From contig NZ_OZ244942.1 in the NCBI RefSeq assembly GCF_965222285.1, positions 1,922,001 through 1,986,000 of the forward strand: a stretch of 64,000 bases of DNA. Reading direction: 5' to 3'. Of this stretch, positions 1 to 8,393 are shown piece after piece (within the stretch, counting starts at the first letter, position 1; each line of letters starts with the position of its first letter). Under the pieces are notes generated by a model, which made no database searches, was not told where the DNA came from, and saw only the letters and a list, made by a program, of their open reading frames with translations. The DNA is from Tepidicaulis sp002389665. GTDB lineage: Bacteria; Pseudomonadota; Alphaproteobacteria; Parvibaculales; Parvibaculaceae. The position numbers were made by a program, and so were the translations under genes.

Positions 1-594
1 GGCGACGATACCGGCGAAAATAATCAGTGAAATCCCGTTACCGACGCCGCGCGCCGTGATCTGCTCACCCAGCCACATCAGAAAGACGGTGCCGCCCACC
101 AGCGTAATGACTGTGCTCGCGCGGAAGAAGAGCCCCGGATCAAGCACCACATTGCCTGCCCCTTCCAGACCCACGGCAATGCCGTAGCCCTGCATCGTGG
201 CCAGAAGCACCGTGCCGTAGCGTGTATACTGGGTAATCTGCTTGCGGCCCTGCTCACCTTCCTTCTTGAGCTGCGCCAGATGCGGGCTCACCGTCGTCAT
301 CAACTGAATGATAATCGACGCGGAAATGTAGGGCATGATCGTCAGCGCGAAGATCGCCATACGGCCGACCGCCCCGCCCGAGAACATGTTGAAGACGCCG
401 AGCAGGCCGCTCTGCTGCTGCTGGAAGACCTGAGCCAGCGCCGCAGGGTCGATGCCGGGGAGCGGAATGTAAGTACCGAGCCGGTAAATGATCAGCGCGC
501 CGAGCGTAAACCAAAGCCGCTTCTTGAGTTCCTCCGCCTTGGCAAAGGCAGAGAAATTCAGATTTGCCGCCAGCTGTTCCGCCGCTGATGCCAT
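1..594 (-). CDS. secY: Preprotein translocase subunit SecY (partial, 5' part)
   Basis: Core channel subunit of the SecYEG protein-export pore in the inner membrane. Only the first 198 codons are present; the gene runs off the left edge. The ATG at 594-592 gives MASAAEQLAANLN. A first membrane segment (TLGALIIYRLGTYIPLPGI) follows at about residues 30-48, then a plug-like glycine/serine-rich stretch and a second segment around residues 75-95. This matches alphaproteobacterial SecY. It is the last spc-cluster gene seen here, 53 bp after rplO, and would be co-transcribed with the ribosomal genes. Confidence 0.97.
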   Translation of the reverse strand, partial: MASAAEQLAANLNFSAFAKAEELKKRLWFTLGALIIYRLGTYIPLPGIDPAALAQVFQQQQSGLLGVFNMFSGGAVGRMAIFALTIMPYISASIIIQLMTTVSPHLAQLKKEGEQGRKQITQYTRYGTVLLATMQGYGIAVGLEGAGNVVLDPGLFFRASTVITLVGGTVFLMWLGEQITARGVGNGISLIIFAGIVA

Positions 595-647
595 ATCATG
601 CCGCTCCAGGCAAAGGGCAGGTCGATGCCTGCCCTAATTTCTTGGAA

Positions 648-1127
648 TTATTCGGAAGCTTCCGGTTTCGGAGCAACCTTGACGCTGCCGCCCGCTTTCT
701 CAACCGCCTCGATGGCGCCCTTGGAGGCACCGGCGATATCGAAATTCACCTTGGCTTTCAGCTCGCCCTTGGCCAGAAGACGCACGCCGTCCTTCTTGAC
801 CCGGCGGATCACGCCGGCAGCCTGAAGAGCTTCACCCGTCACCGGTGCATTCGCATCGAGCTTGCCGGCATCGATGGCGGTCTGCACGCGGCCCAGATTG
901 ACCTCGTTATATTCCTTCGGCGAAGGCACGTTGAAGCCGCGCTTCGGCAGGCGCCGGTGCAGAGCCGTCTGACCGCCTTCATACCCTTTGATGGCCACGC
1001 CCGAACGGGATTTCTGACCCTTGACGCCCCGGCCGCCGGTCTTGCCCTTGCCGGAACCGATACCGCGGCCCACACGCATACGGGACTTACGGGCACCTTC
1101 GTTATCGGAAAGCTGATTGAGCTTCAT
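648..1127 (-). CDS. rplO: 50S ribosomal protein L15
   Basis: Large-subunit protein that binds 23S rRNA late in assembly. The 159 residues start MKLNQLSDNEGARK and continue into the long basic, glycine-rich N-terminal extension typical of L15 (GRGIGSGKGKTGGRG). The globular C-terminal domain carries an acidic/proline tail (KVAPKPEASE). Length is normal for Alphaproteobacteria. It lies 26 bp after rpmD and 53 bp before secY, the standard rpmD-rplO-secY order. Confidence 0.98.
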   Translation of the reverse strand: MKLNQLSDNEGARKSRMRVGRGIGSGKGKTGGRGVKGQKSRSGVAIKGYEGGQTALHRRLPKRGFNVPSPKEYNEVNLGRVQTAIDAGKLDANAPVTGEALQAAGVIRRVKKDGVRLLAKGELKAKVNFDIAGASKGAIEAVEKAGGSVKVAPKPEASE

Positions 1128-1153
1128 TTCTCTGTCCTCGCCGCTGACGCGGT

Positions 1154-1348
1154 TTACGATTCTTCGACGATCCGCACCAAGTGTGCGACCTTGTTGACCA
1201 TGCCGCGCACGGAAGGCGTATCTTCCAGCACGGAGGTCTTGTGCATTTTGTTGAGCCCGAGGCCGATCAACGTCTGCCGCTGATCGGGCTTGCGCCGGAT
1301 CGGGCTAGCGATCTGCTGGACCGTAAGAGTGGACTTCTTGGCTGCCAT
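1154..1348 (-). CDS. rpmD: 50S ribosomal protein L30
   Basis: Small large-subunit protein of 64 residues. The sequence has the short bacterial L30 fold: an N-terminal strand (TLTVQQIASPI), then the signature QRQTLIGLGLNKMHKT and a final helix/strand pair ending VAHLVRIVEES. Spacing of 21 bp from rpsE and 26 bp to rplO indicates one transcript. The ATG start is at 1348. Confidence 0.97.
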   Translation of the reverse strand: MAAKKSTLTVQQIASPIRRKPDQRQTLIGLGLNKMHKTSVLEDTPSVRGMVNKVAHLVRIVEES

Positions 1349-1369
1349 CGGTCTAATCCTCGCTCAGGC

Positions 1370-1921
1370 TTACTCGCTTGCCAGCGCTTCGCCAGCACCA
1401 TCGCTGCGGCGGCCAACAATGTCAGAAACTTTCTTGCCCCGGCGCGAAGCAACCATGCGCGGGCTCTGCTCCAGCGACAACGCATCGAAGGTTGCGCGAA
1501 CCATGTTATAGGGATTCGAGGAGCCGAGCGACTTGGCAACCACGTCCTGAACGCCGAGCGTTTCGAACACGGCGCGCATCGGACCGCCTGCGATGATCCC
1601 GGTACCGGGAGGCGCCGAACGCAGAACCACACGGCCCGCGCCATGACGGCCTTCGATATCGTGGTGCAGCGTGCGCCCTTCGCGCAGCGGCACGCGCAAC
1701 ATGTTGCGCTTTGCCGATTCCGTCGCCTTACGGATAGCTTCCGGCACTTCGCGCGCCTTGCCATGACCGAAACCGACCCGGCCCTTCTGGTCGCCTACGA
1801 CGACGAGAGCTGCGAAACCGAAACGCCGGCCGCCCTTCACCACCTTTGCGACGCGGTTGATATGGACCAGCTTGTCCACAAATTCGCTATCGCGCTCTTC
1901 CCGGTTGTCCTTACGTGCCAC
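1370..1921 (-). CDS. rpsE: 30S ribosomal protein S5 (GTG start)
   Basis: Small-subunit protein at the mRNA entry/decoding region, 183 residues. The N-terminal double-stranded-RNA-binding-like domain is clear (FVDKLVHINRVAKVVKGG, then FAALVVVGDQKGRVGFGHG), and the C-terminal domain contains the GTGIIAGGPMRAVFE motif. The start is GTG at 1921-1919, preceded by AAGGACGAG; no ATG of suitable length exists, so GTG is the real start. It is 25 bp after rplR. Confidence 0.97.
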   Translation of the reverse strand: MARKDNREERDSEFVDKLVHINRVAKVVKGGRRFGFAALVVVGDQKGRVGFGHGKAREVPEAIRKATESAKRNMLRVPLREGRTLHHDIEGRHGAGRVVLRSAPPGTGIIAGGPMRAVFETLGVQDVVAKSLGSSNPYNMVRATFDALSLEQSPRMVASRRGKKVSDIVGRRSDGAGEALASE

Positions 1922-1946
1922 TTTGCTCGTCCTTTGAATTGAGACC

Positions 1947-2303
1947 TTAGAAGCTCAGGCCGCCCTCGCGGGCAGCGTCGGCAAGGGCCTTCACACGGCC
2001 GTGGTAGATGTAACCGCCACGGTCGAAAACCACTTCCTTCACACCGGCTTCCAGCGCGCGCTTGGCGACCAGTTTACCGATCTCGGCTGCAGCCGCCTGG
2101 TCCGCACCCTTAGCTGTGAAGTCTTTTTCCAGCGTCGAGGCCGAAGCCAGCGTTACGCCCTTCGTGTCATCGATGACCTGGGCATAAATATGCTTCGACG
2201 ACCGGAAGACGGACAGCCGCAGGCGACCATTCGACATTTTGCGCAAACGGGCGCGATTGCGCTGTTTCCGCCGCTCGTTCAGATTGCGTTGCTGCTTGCT
2301 CAT
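1947..2303 (-). CDS. rplR: 50S ribosomal protein L18
   Basis: 5S rRNA-binding large-subunit protein, 118 residues. A basic N-terminus rich in Arg/Lys/Asn (MSKQQRNLNERRKQRNRARL) precedes the conserved core RLSVFRSSKHIYAQVIDD. The typical C-terminus FDRGGYIYHGRVKALADAAR is present. It is 8 bp after rplF and 25 bp before rpsE. Confidence 0.98.
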   Translation of the reverse strand: MSKQQRNLNERRKQRNRARLRKMSNGRLRLSVFRSSKHIYAQVIDDTKGVTLASASTLEKDFTAKGADQAAAAEIGKLVAKRALEAGVKEVVFDRGGYIYHGRVKALADAAREGGLSF

Positions 2304-2311
2304 GGCTCTCG

Positions 2312-2845
2312 TTACTTCTTCTTGCCTTCCTTACGGAAGATGTATTCGTCCGAATAACGCACACCCTTGCCTTTGTAAGGCTCCGGCGGGCGGTATCCGC
2401 GAATTTCTGCCGCGACCTGGCCGACCTTCTGCTTGTCGATCCCGGTAATTTCGATTTCGGTCGGCTTCGGCGTTGCCACCTGAACACCTTCCGGCACCTC
2501 GTAAACCACATCGTGGCTAAAACCAAGAGCCAGCTGCAGTTTCTGGCCCTGAGCCTGCGCACGGTAGCCGACGCCGGTGATTTCCAGGTTCTTTTTGAAC
2601 CCTTCCGCCACACCGTCAACCAGGTTCTGCACCAGCGTGCGCTGCATGCCCCACATGGAGCGGGCCCGCTTGCTGTCGTCGCGCGGAGCGACGGCGATGC
2701 CGTCTTCGCCCTGCGAGATCGATACTTCGTCCACCAGCGTGAGCGAAAGCTGACCCTTCGGGCCCTTCACCGCCACGTTCTGCCCGTCGATGTTCACAGT
2801 CACGCCGTTCGGGACGGTGATGGGTAGTTTACCAATTCGCGACAT
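2312..2845 (-). CDS. rplF: 50S ribosomal protein L6
   Basis: Large-subunit protein near the factor-binding site, 177 residues in two tandem L6 domains. It starts MSRIGKLPITVPNGV. The diagnostic second-domain motif KQKVGQVAAEIRGYRPPEPY is followed by GKGVRYSDEYI and a lysine tail. Length and order (rpsH-rplF-rplR) are standard. Confidence 0.98.
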   Translation of the reverse strand: MSRIGKLPITVPNGVTVNIDGQNVAVKGPKGQLSLTLVDEVSISQGEDGIAVAPRDDSKRARSMWGMQRTLVQNLVDGVAEGFKKNLEITGVGYRAQAQGQKLQLALGFSHDVVYEVPEGVQVATPKPTEIEITGIDKQKVGQVAAEIRGYRPPEPYKGKGVRYSDEYIFRKEGKKK

Positions 2846-2884
2846 CGTTTTCGCTTCCTTGATCCGTTAGTCTGTTCCGCCGTC

Positions 2885-3283
2885 TTAGAAGACGCGGCAC
2901 AGAACCTCGCCGCCGACATTGTTTTCGCGCGCCGACGCGTCAGACATCACACCTTTAGGCGTCGACAGGATCGAAACGCCGAGGCCGTTGCGCACCGCAG
3001 GAATGCCCCGCGCCGAGGAATAGACCCGGCGGCCAGGCGTCGAAACCCGCTGAATTTCATGAATGACCGGATGGCCTTCATGATACTTCAGGTGCACCTC
3101 AAATTCAGATTTACCGCCGCCATGGTCCACACGGGTATACCCGCGAATGAACCCTTCGGCTTCAAGAACGTCCAGAACCCAGCCACGCAGTTTGGAAGCC
3201 GGCGTGGAAACCGTCGACTTGCCCCGCATTTGGGCATTACGGATACGCGTGAGCATATCTCCGAGCGGATCGGTCATTGTCAT
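2885..3283 (-). CDS. rpsH: 30S ribosomal protein S8
   Basis: Primary 16S rRNA-binding protein of 132 residues; in enterobacteria it is the translational regulator of the spc operon. It begins MTMTDPLGDMLTRIRNAQ and ends with the conserved VSILSTPKGVMSDASARE and the Gly/Glu-rich VGGEVLCRVF. The first ATG (3283) and a second one two codons in are both possible starts; this barely changes the protein. It is 13 bp after rpsN. Confidence 0.98.
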   Translation of the reverse strand: MTMTDPLGDMLTRIRNAQMRGKSTVSTPASKLRGWVLDVLEAEGFIRGYTRVDHGGGKSEFEVHLKYHEGHPVIHEIQRVSTPGRRVYSSARGIPAVRNGLGVSILSTPKGVMSDASARENNVGGEVLCRVF

Positions 3284-3296
3284 GCGATCGCCCTCC

Positions 3297-3602
3297 TTAC
3301 CAGCTCGACTTCACAAGCCCCGGGACCAGGCCATTCGACCCCAGCTCCCTGAGCGCAATACGTGACATACGCAGTTTGCGGTAATAAGCGCGCGGGCGTC
3401 CGGTCACATCGCAGCGATTGCGAATGCGAACCTTGGCCGAGTTGCGCGGCAGTTTCGCAAGGTCGAGCTGCGCCTGAAAGCGCTCCTCGGCCGAAAGCGA
3501 CTTATCACTCGCAACCGCCTTAAGCTTTTCGCGCTTGTTTGCATAGCGCGCGACCAGCTTCTGACGTTTCATATTCTTTTCAATGGCGCTCTTCTTAGCC
3601 AC
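3297..3602 (-). CDS. rpsN: 30S ribosomal protein S14, zinc-independent type (GTG start)
   Basis: Small-subunit head protein, 101 residues. The long, zinc-free (C-minus) form is recognised from its length and from the C-terminal RNRCDVTGRPRAYYRKLRMS with no CxxC pairs. The start codon is GTG at 3602-3600, giving (V/M)AKKSAIEKNMKRQ, which matches the family N-terminus exactly. It lies 40 bp after rplE and 13 bp before rpsH. Confidence 0.97.
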   Translation of the reverse strand: MAKKSAIEKNMKRQKLVARYANKREKLKAVASDKSLSAEERFQAQLDLAKLPRNSAKVRIRNRCDVTGRPRAYYRKLRMSRIALRELGSNGLVPGLVKSSW

Positions 3603-3642
3603 TTAAACCTCCGATGACCGCATTGCGGACCCGTGTCCAAAA

Positions 3643-4200
3643 TTATTTGATGAAGGGGAAATTGAAGCCCTTCAACAACTCCCGTGCTTCGTCATCCGTC
3701 TTTGCCGTGGTGCAGACGATGATGTCCATACCGCGCACCTCATCGACCTTGTCGTAGTCGATTTCGGGGAAAACGATATGCTCACGAAGGCCCATGGCGT
3801 AATTGCCGTTGCCGTCGAAGCTCTTGCCGTTCAGACCGCGGAAGTCACGCACGCGCGGCAGCGCGATGTTCACCAGCCGGTCCAGAAATTCGTACATCTG
3901 GGCACGGCGCAGCGTCACTTTGCAGCCGATCGCCATGCCGTCACGGATCTTGAAGCCGGCTTCCGACTTCTTGGCCCGCGTTACGACCGGCTTCTGACCG
4001 GAGATGGCAGCAAGGTCTGCGACCGCCGCTTCCATCTTCTTCTTATCGGCGACGGCTTCGCCGACACCCATATTGATCACGACCTTATCCAGGCGCGGCA
4101 CTTCGTGCACGTTCGCATAGCTGAACTTTTCCTGCAGCTGCGCGCGGATCTGATCGTCATATTGCTGTCTCAGACGCGGCTTGTTTTGCACATCAGCCAT
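3643..4200 (-). CDS. rplE: 50S ribosomal protein L5
   Basis: 5S rRNA-binding protein of the central protuberance, 185 residues. Typical motifs are VPRLDKVVINMGVGEAVADK, then GCKVTLRRAQMYEFLDRLVN and the C-terminal GMDIIVCTTAKTDDEARELL. The start overlaps the 3' end of rplX by 8 bp, which suggests translational coupling. Confidence 0.98.
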   Translation of the reverse strand: MADVQNKPRLRQQYDDQIRAQLQEKFSYANVHEVPRLDKVVINMGVGEAVADKKKMEAAVADLAAISGQKPVVTRAKKSEAGFKIRDGMAIGCKVTLRRAQMYEFLDRLVNIALPRVRDFRGLNGKSFDGNGNYAMGLREHIVFPEIDYDKVDEVRGMDIIVCTTAKTDDEARELLKGFNFPFIK

Positions 4201-4510
4201 CGATCACTTCTCCCGACGCCTTGGCGTACCGAACCTTGCGCCCGTCATCGAGCGTCTTGAACCCTACCCGCGTCGCCTTGCCGGACTTCGGATCGACCAA
4301 AGCCAGGTTCGACAACTGAATCTTCGCTTCACGGCGCTGCAGGCCGCCAGGGCCGGTCTGGGAAGCGCGCTCATGCCGCGTCACCATGTTGACCCCTTGA
4401 ACAAGCGCCCGGTCTTCCTGCGGGAAAACACCGATGACCTGGCCTTGCTTGCCCTTGTCTTTGCCTGTCAGCACGACGACCTTGTCGCCTTTTTTAATCT
4501 TCGCAGCCAT
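4193..4510 (-). CDS. rplX: 50S ribosomal protein L24
   Basis: Assembly-initiator protein of the large subunit, 105 residues. The N-terminal KOW motif is visible as KIKKGDKVVVLTGKDKGKQG, followed by VNMVTRHERASQ. Its start codon shares one base with the stop of rplN and its 3' end overlaps rplE by 8 bp, so the three genes are tightly coupled. Confidence 0.98.
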   Translation of the reverse strand: MAAKIKKGDKVVVLTGKDKGKQGQVIGVFPQEDRALVQGVNMVTRHERASQTGPGGLQRREAKIQLSNLALVDPKSGKATRVGFKTLDDGRKVRYAKASGEVIDG

Positions 4511-4878
4511 CAGATCACCTCCGGCGCGAGCGAAACGATCTTCATGTGGCTCTTCGCACGCAGCTCGCGGGTTACCGGACCGAAGATACGCGTCCCCACC
4601 GGTTCGCCCTGGTTGTTAATCAGCACCGCAGCGTTGCGGTCGAAACGGATGACGCTGCCGTCGGGACGGCGGATGTCCTTGGCGGTACGAACGACGACCG
4701 CTTTCATCACATCACCCTTTTTCACACGGCCGCGCGGAATGGCTTCCTTTACGCTGACCACGATAATGTCGCCAATGCCGGCATATTTTCTCTTCGAACC
4801 GCCCAGCACTTTGATGCACTGAACGCGACGAGCGCCCGAATTGTCCGCGACATCCAAGTTCGTCTGCATCTGAATCAT
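4510..4878 (-). CDS. rplN: 50S ribosomal protein L14
   Basis: Large-subunit protein at the subunit interface, 122 residues. It begins MIQMQTNLDVADNSGARRVQ, the family signature, and continues with GDIIVVSVKEAIPRGRVKKG. First gene of the spc set; it follows rpsQ after 49 bp, so the S10 and spc groups look continuous here. Its last base overlaps the first base of rplX. Confidence 0.98.
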   Translation of the reverse strand: MIQMQTNLDVADNSGARRVQCIKVLGGSKRKYAGIGDIIVVSVKEAIPRGRVKKGDVMKAVVVRTAKDIRRPDGSVIRFDRNAAVLINNQGEPVGTRIFGPVTRELRAKSHMKIVSLAPEVI

Positions 4879-4927
4879 GGCTGTCTGCCCTTCACCTTAA
4901 GCGAGAGACCGGATACCCAAATGGGTT

Positions 4928-5164
4928 TCAGGCTTCGTCTCGAATAACTTCCCAACGTTTATTCTTCGAAATCGGCGGGCATTCGCGGATGCGAACGGTC
5001 TCGCCTTCTTTCACCGTGTTCGTCTCGTCATGCGCGTGGTAGCGCTTCGACCGGCGCACGGTTTTCTTCAAAACCGGATCGATGAAGCGGCGCTCGACAT
5101 TGACGACGACGGTCTTGTCGTTCTTGTCGCTCACGACGACGCCCTGCAGGATACGTTTCGGCAT
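4928..5164 (-). CDS. rpsQ: 30S ribosomal protein S17
   Basis: Primary 16S rRNA-binding OB-fold protein, 78 residues. It begins MPKRILQGVVVSDKNDKTVV, with the conserved RRSKRYHAHDE motif in the middle. Three bp separate it from rpmC, the usual order in the S10 operon. Confidence 0.98.
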   Translation of the reverse strand: MPKRILQGVVVSDKNDKTVVVNVERRFIDPVLKKTVRRSKRYHAHDETNTVKEGETVRIRECPPISKNKRWEVIRDEA

Positions 5165-5167
5165 AGG

Positions 5168-5371
5168 TTACTCCTTGCCTGCTTCCAGCGCGCGGGCGCG
5201 CTGAACGGTCTGAACTCGCGCAATGTCCTTGCGCACCTGGCGCACGCGGAACGTGTTCTCAAGCTGTCCGCTGGCTGCCTGAAAGCGCAGGTTGAACTGC
5301 TCTTTCTTGAGCTTCACCAGCTCATCGGACAGCTGGTCCGGCGTCATATCTCTCAGCTCGCTGGCCTTCAT
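5168..5371 (-). CDS. rpmC: 50S ribosomal protein L29
   Basis: Small two-helix protein beside the nascent-chain tunnel exit, 67 residues. It reads MKASELRDMTPDQLSDELVK, and the second helix carries the signature VRQVRKDIARVQTV. It is 40 bp after rplP and 3 bp before rpsQ. Confidence 0.97.
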   Translation of the reverse strand: MKASELRDMTPDQLSDELVKLKKEQFNLRFQAASGQLENTFRVRQVRKDIARVQTVQRARALEAGKE

Positions 5372-5411
5372 GGCCTCATCCTCTCTTTAACGCTTGGGGC
5401 GTCACGCCCGC

Positions 5412-5831
5412 TTATGCCCCTTCGCCAGGACGGCTGACGAAACGTGTCTTGATCGGCAGTTTTGCCGCTGCCAGCTTCAAGGCTTCTTCCGCCACATCGT
5501 GCGGAACGCCGTCCACTTCGAACATGATCCGGCCGGGCTTGACGCGGGCGGCCCAATATTCAGGCGAACCTTTACCTTTACCCATACGGACTTCCGTCGG
5601 CTTCTTGGAGACCGGCACATCCGGGAAAATCCGGATCCACACACGGCCGGCACGCTTCATGTGACGCGTGATGGCACGGCGGGCGGCTTCGATCTGCCGG
5701 GACGTGATCCGTTCAGGTTCCATCGCCTTCAGGCCATAGGCGCCGAAGTTGAGCGCAGTGCCGCCCTTCGCCACACCATGAATGCGGCCCTTATGCGCCT
5801 TGCGGAACTTTGTGCGCTTCGGTTGCAGCAT
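5412..5831 (-). CDS. rplP: 50S ribosomal protein L16
   Basis: Large-subunit protein near the peptidyl-transferase/A-site region, 139 residues. It begins MLQPKRTKFRKAHKGRIHG. It contains the conserved ARRAITRHMKRAGRVWIRIF and the MGKGKGSPEYWAARVKPG motif around residues 80-97. It is 31 bp after rpsC. Confidence 0.98.
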   Translation of the reverse strand: MLQPKRTKFRKAHKGRIHGVAKGGTALNFGAYGLKAMEPERITSRQIEAARRAITRHMKRAGRVWIRIFPDVPVSKKPTEVRMGKGKGSPEYWAARVKPGRIMFEVDGVPHDVAEEALKLAAAKLPIKTRFVSRPGEGA

Positions 5832-5862
5832 CTTTCAAACTCTCTCGTTTCCCGTTCGCCGA

Positions 5863-6567
5863 TCAGTTGGCGCCGGCGTCGCGGCGGCGGCCGCCATCTC
5901 CACCTTCAAGCGCGCGACGTTCCTGCGCCATCGGGTCGTGCTCAAGGATCTCGCCTTTGAAGATCCAAACTTTGATGCCGATCGTGCCGTAGGCAGTGTG
6001 TGCCGTGGCAACGCCGTAATCGATATCCGCACGCAGCGTGTGAAGCGGCACACGGCCCTCGCGGTACCATTCGGTCCGGGCAATTTCAGCGCCGCCGAGA
6101 CGGCCCCCGCAATTGATCCGGATGCCCCCGGCACCGAGCCGCATCGCCGACTGAACGGCGCGCTTCATGGCGCGGCGGAAAGCCACACGGCGTTCCAGCT
6201 GCTGCGCGATGTTCTCGGCAACCAGCGTCGCGTCGATCTCGGGCTTGCGCACTTCAAGAATGTTGAGATGGACTTCGGAATCCGTCATCTCACCGATCTT
6301 GCGGCGCAGGCGCTCGATATCCGCGCCCTTCTTGCCGATCACCACGCCCGGACGGGCGGTGTGAATGGTCACGCGGCACTTCTTGTGCGGGCGTTCGATA
6401 ACGACGCGCGACACACCGGCCTGCTTCAGTTCCTTCTGCAGGAACTCACGGATACGGATGTCTTCATGAAGAAGCGTGCCGTATTCGCGGCCATCGGCGA
6501 ACCAACGCGAATCCCAGGTACGGTTGATGCCGAGGCGAAGGCCAATCGGATTAATTTTCTGTCCCAT
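5863..6567 (-). CDS. rpsC: 30S ribosomal protein S3
   Basis: Small-subunit protein at the mRNA entry site, 234 residues. It begins MGQKINPIGLRLGINRTWDS. A type II KH domain has its GxxG loop at VVIGKKGADIERLRRKIG (about residues 76-93), and the C-terminal S3 domain contains GGIRINCGGRLGGAEIAR. A basic C-terminal tail ends GGDGGRRRDAGAN. Its start codon overlaps the rplV stop by one base (TGATG). Confidence 0.98.
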   Translation of the reverse strand: MGQKINPIGLRLGINRTWDSRWFADGREYGTLLHEDIRIREFLQKELKQAGVSRVVIERPHKKCRVTIHTARPGVVIGKKGADIERLRRKIGEMTDSEVHLNILEVRKPEIDATLVAENIAQQLERRVAFRRAMKRAVQSAMRLGAGGIRINCGGRLGGAEIARTEWYREGRVPLHTLRADIDYGVATAHTAYGTIGIKVWIFKGEILEHDPMAQERRALEGGDGGRRRDAGAN

Positions 6568-6947
6568 CAGGCAGACTCCTCGACTTGACGAACGACGATC
6601 GTGAGCTGGGAGAACGGCTTTTGAATCCGCCCCACCCGGCCGCGTGCCCGCGGCTTCCAGCGCTTCATGACCAGGTTCTTGCCGACATAGGCTTCGGCGA
6701 CGACCAGGCCGTCCACGTCCAGATCGTGGTTGTTTTCTGCGTTCGCGACGGCGCTTGCCAGCACCTTCTTCACGTCATCCGAAATCCGCTTGCGCGAGAA
6801 AGTCAGATCGGCCAGCGCCTTTTCCACTTTCTGCCCGCGGATCATCGCTGCTACCAGGTTGAGCTTCTGAGGGCTCACCCGCAGCATCCGGCCGACGGCT
6901 TTCGCCTCGTTATCGGCGAGCGTGCGTTGCTTCGACGGCTTACCCAT
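6567..6947 (-). CDS. rplV: 50S ribosomal protein L22
   Basis: Protein lining the nascent-peptide exit tunnel, 126 residues. The family pattern LRVSPQKLNLVAAMIRGQKV is followed by the hairpin-loop region and the signature MKRWKPRARGRVGRIQKPFS. The ATG start at 6947 is 3 bp after rpsS. Confidence 0.98.
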   Translation of the reverse strand: MGKPSKQRTLADNEAKAVGRMLRVSPQKLNLVAAMIRGQKVEKALADLTFSRKRISDDVKKVLASAVANAENNHDLDVDGLVVAEAYVGKNLVMKRWKPRARGRVGRIQKPFSQLTIVVRQVEESA

Positions 6948-6950
6948 CGC

Positions 6951-7229
6951 TTACTTCCTCTTCGCTTTCTTGTCGGCCGCATGACCGTAATAGGTACGCG
7001 ACGGCGCGAATTCACCGAACTTGTGACCGACCATGTCTTCCGACACGAGCACCGGAATGTGCTTCTGGCCGTTATAGACGCCGAAGGTCAGCCCGACGAA
7101 TTGCGGAAGGATCGTGGAACGGCGGCTCCAGATTTTGATCACTTCCTTGCGTCCGCCTTCGCGAACGGCATCGGCCTTCTTCAGCATGTAGCCGTCTACA
7201 AACGGGCCCTTCCAAACAGAACGAGTCAT
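6951..7229 (-). CDS. rpsS: 30S ribosomal protein S19
   Basis: Small-subunit head protein contacting tRNA and S13, 92 residues. It begins MTRSVWKGPFVDGYMLKKAD and contains the classic WSRRSTILPQFVGLTFGVYN and HKFGEFAPSRTYYGHAADKK. It sits between rplB (12 bp) and rplV (3 bp). Confidence 0.98.
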   Translation of the reverse strand: MTRSVWKGPFVDGYMLKKADAVREGGRKEVIKIWSRRSTILPQFVGLTFGVYNGQKHIPVLVSEDMVGHKFGEFAPSRTYYGHAADKKAKRK

Positions 7230-7241
7230 GCTTCGTTTCCC

Positions 7242-8075
7242 TTACTTCCGGCGCTGGTGACGGCTGCGGACAATGAACTTATCCGTAGACTTATTCGAAC
7301 GGGTCCGCTTGCCCTTGGTCGGCTTGCCCCAAGGGGTCACCGGGTGACGGCCACCCGAGGTACGGCCTTCACCGCCGCCATGCGGGTGATCGATCGGGTT
7401 CATCGCGACACCGCGAACCGACGGACGCTTGCCGTGCCAGCGCTTGCGGCCTGCCTTGGCCAGCGTAATGTTTGCCTGATCCGGGTTGGACACGGCGCCG
7501 ATAGAGGCCATGCACTTGCCGGAGACGAGACGCTGCTCACCGGAGCCGAGGCGCAGAATGGCGTAACCCTGATCGCGGCCCACGAGCTGCGCGTAAGTGC
7601 CTGCCGAACGCGCCATCTGGCCGCCCTTGCCCGGCTTCATCTCCACATTGTGGATGATGGTGCCGACCGGAATGCTGGACAGCGGCATCGCGTTGCCCGG
7701 CTTCACGTCCACGCGCTCGCCCGAGATCACCCGGTCGCCGACCGCCAGACGCTGCGGTGCCAGAATGTAGGACAGCTCGCCGTCTTCGTATTTGATCAGC
7801 GCGATGAAAGCCGTGCGGTTGGGGTCGTATTCCAGACGCTCGACCGTCGCTGCCACGTCGTATTTGCGGCGCTTGAAATCCACCACGCGGTAAGCGCGCT
7901 TGTGACCGCCGCCAATGCGCCGGGCTGTGATGCGGCCGGTATTGTTACGGCCACCCTTCTTCGTCAGCCCTTCGGTGAGCGACTTGACGGGCTTGCCTTT
8001 CCACAGGGCGCTGCGATCGACGAGGACCAGACCGCGCTGGGCAGGGCTTGTAGGTTTATAGCTCTTAAGTGCCAT
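7242..8075 (-). CDS. rplB: 50S ribosomal protein L2
   Basis: Conserved 23S rRNA-binding protein needed for subunit association and peptidyl-transferase assembly, 277 residues. It begins MALKSYKPTSPAQRGLVLVD. The near-universal C-terminal motif MNPIDHPHGGGEGRTSGG, including the functional histidine, is intact. It is 24 bp after rplW. Confidence 0.99.
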   Translation of the reverse strand: MALKSYKPTSPAQRGLVLVDRSALWKGKPVKSLTEGLTKKGGRNNTGRITARRIGGGHKRAYRVVDFKRRKYDVAATVERLEYDPNRTAFIALIKYEDGELSYILAPQRLAVGDRVISGERVDVKPGNAMPLSSIPVGTIIHNVEMKPGKGGQMARSAGTYAQLVGRDQGYAILRLGSGEQRLVSGKCMASIGAVSNPDQANITLAKAGRKRWHGKRPSVRGVAMNPIDHPHGGGEGRTSGGRHPVTPWGKPTKGKRTRSNKSTDKFIVRSRHQRRK

Positions 8076-8099
8076 TGTTCTCTAGCTCTTCCCTTAGTC

Positions 8100-8393
8100 T
8101 TAAAGGCCCGTCGTCACGTCGATCGAGTAACCTTCCTCGAGCGTCACGATAGCTTTCTTGAAATCGCTGCGGCGGCCGATGGTGCCGCGGAAGCGCTTCG
8201 TCTTGCCCTTCTGGCGCAGCGTGTTCACGGCTTTCACCTTCACGCCAAAGAGCTTTTCGACGGCTTCTTTGACTTCCGGCTTGGTCGCGACCAGCGGCAC
8301 ACGGAAAATCACCTGGTTCTGCTCCGAAGCCATGGTGGCTTTTTCGGTGATCAGCGGCGAAACGATGGTGTCGTAATACTTGGCGTCGCTCAT
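8100..8393 (-). CDS. rplW: 50S ribosomal protein L23
   Basis: Tunnel-exit protein and docking site for trigger factor and SRP, 97 residues. It has YDTIVSPLITEKATMASEQN near the N-terminus and the conserved loop VNTLRQKGKTKRFRGTIGRR. Its ATG overlaps the rplD stop by 4 bp (ATGA), indicating coupled translation. Confidence 0.98.
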   Translation of the reverse strand: MSDAKYYDTIVSPLITEKATMASEQNQVIFRVPLVATKPEVKEAVEKLFGVKVKAVNTLRQKGKTKRFRGTIGRRSDFKKAIVTLEEGYSIDVTTGL

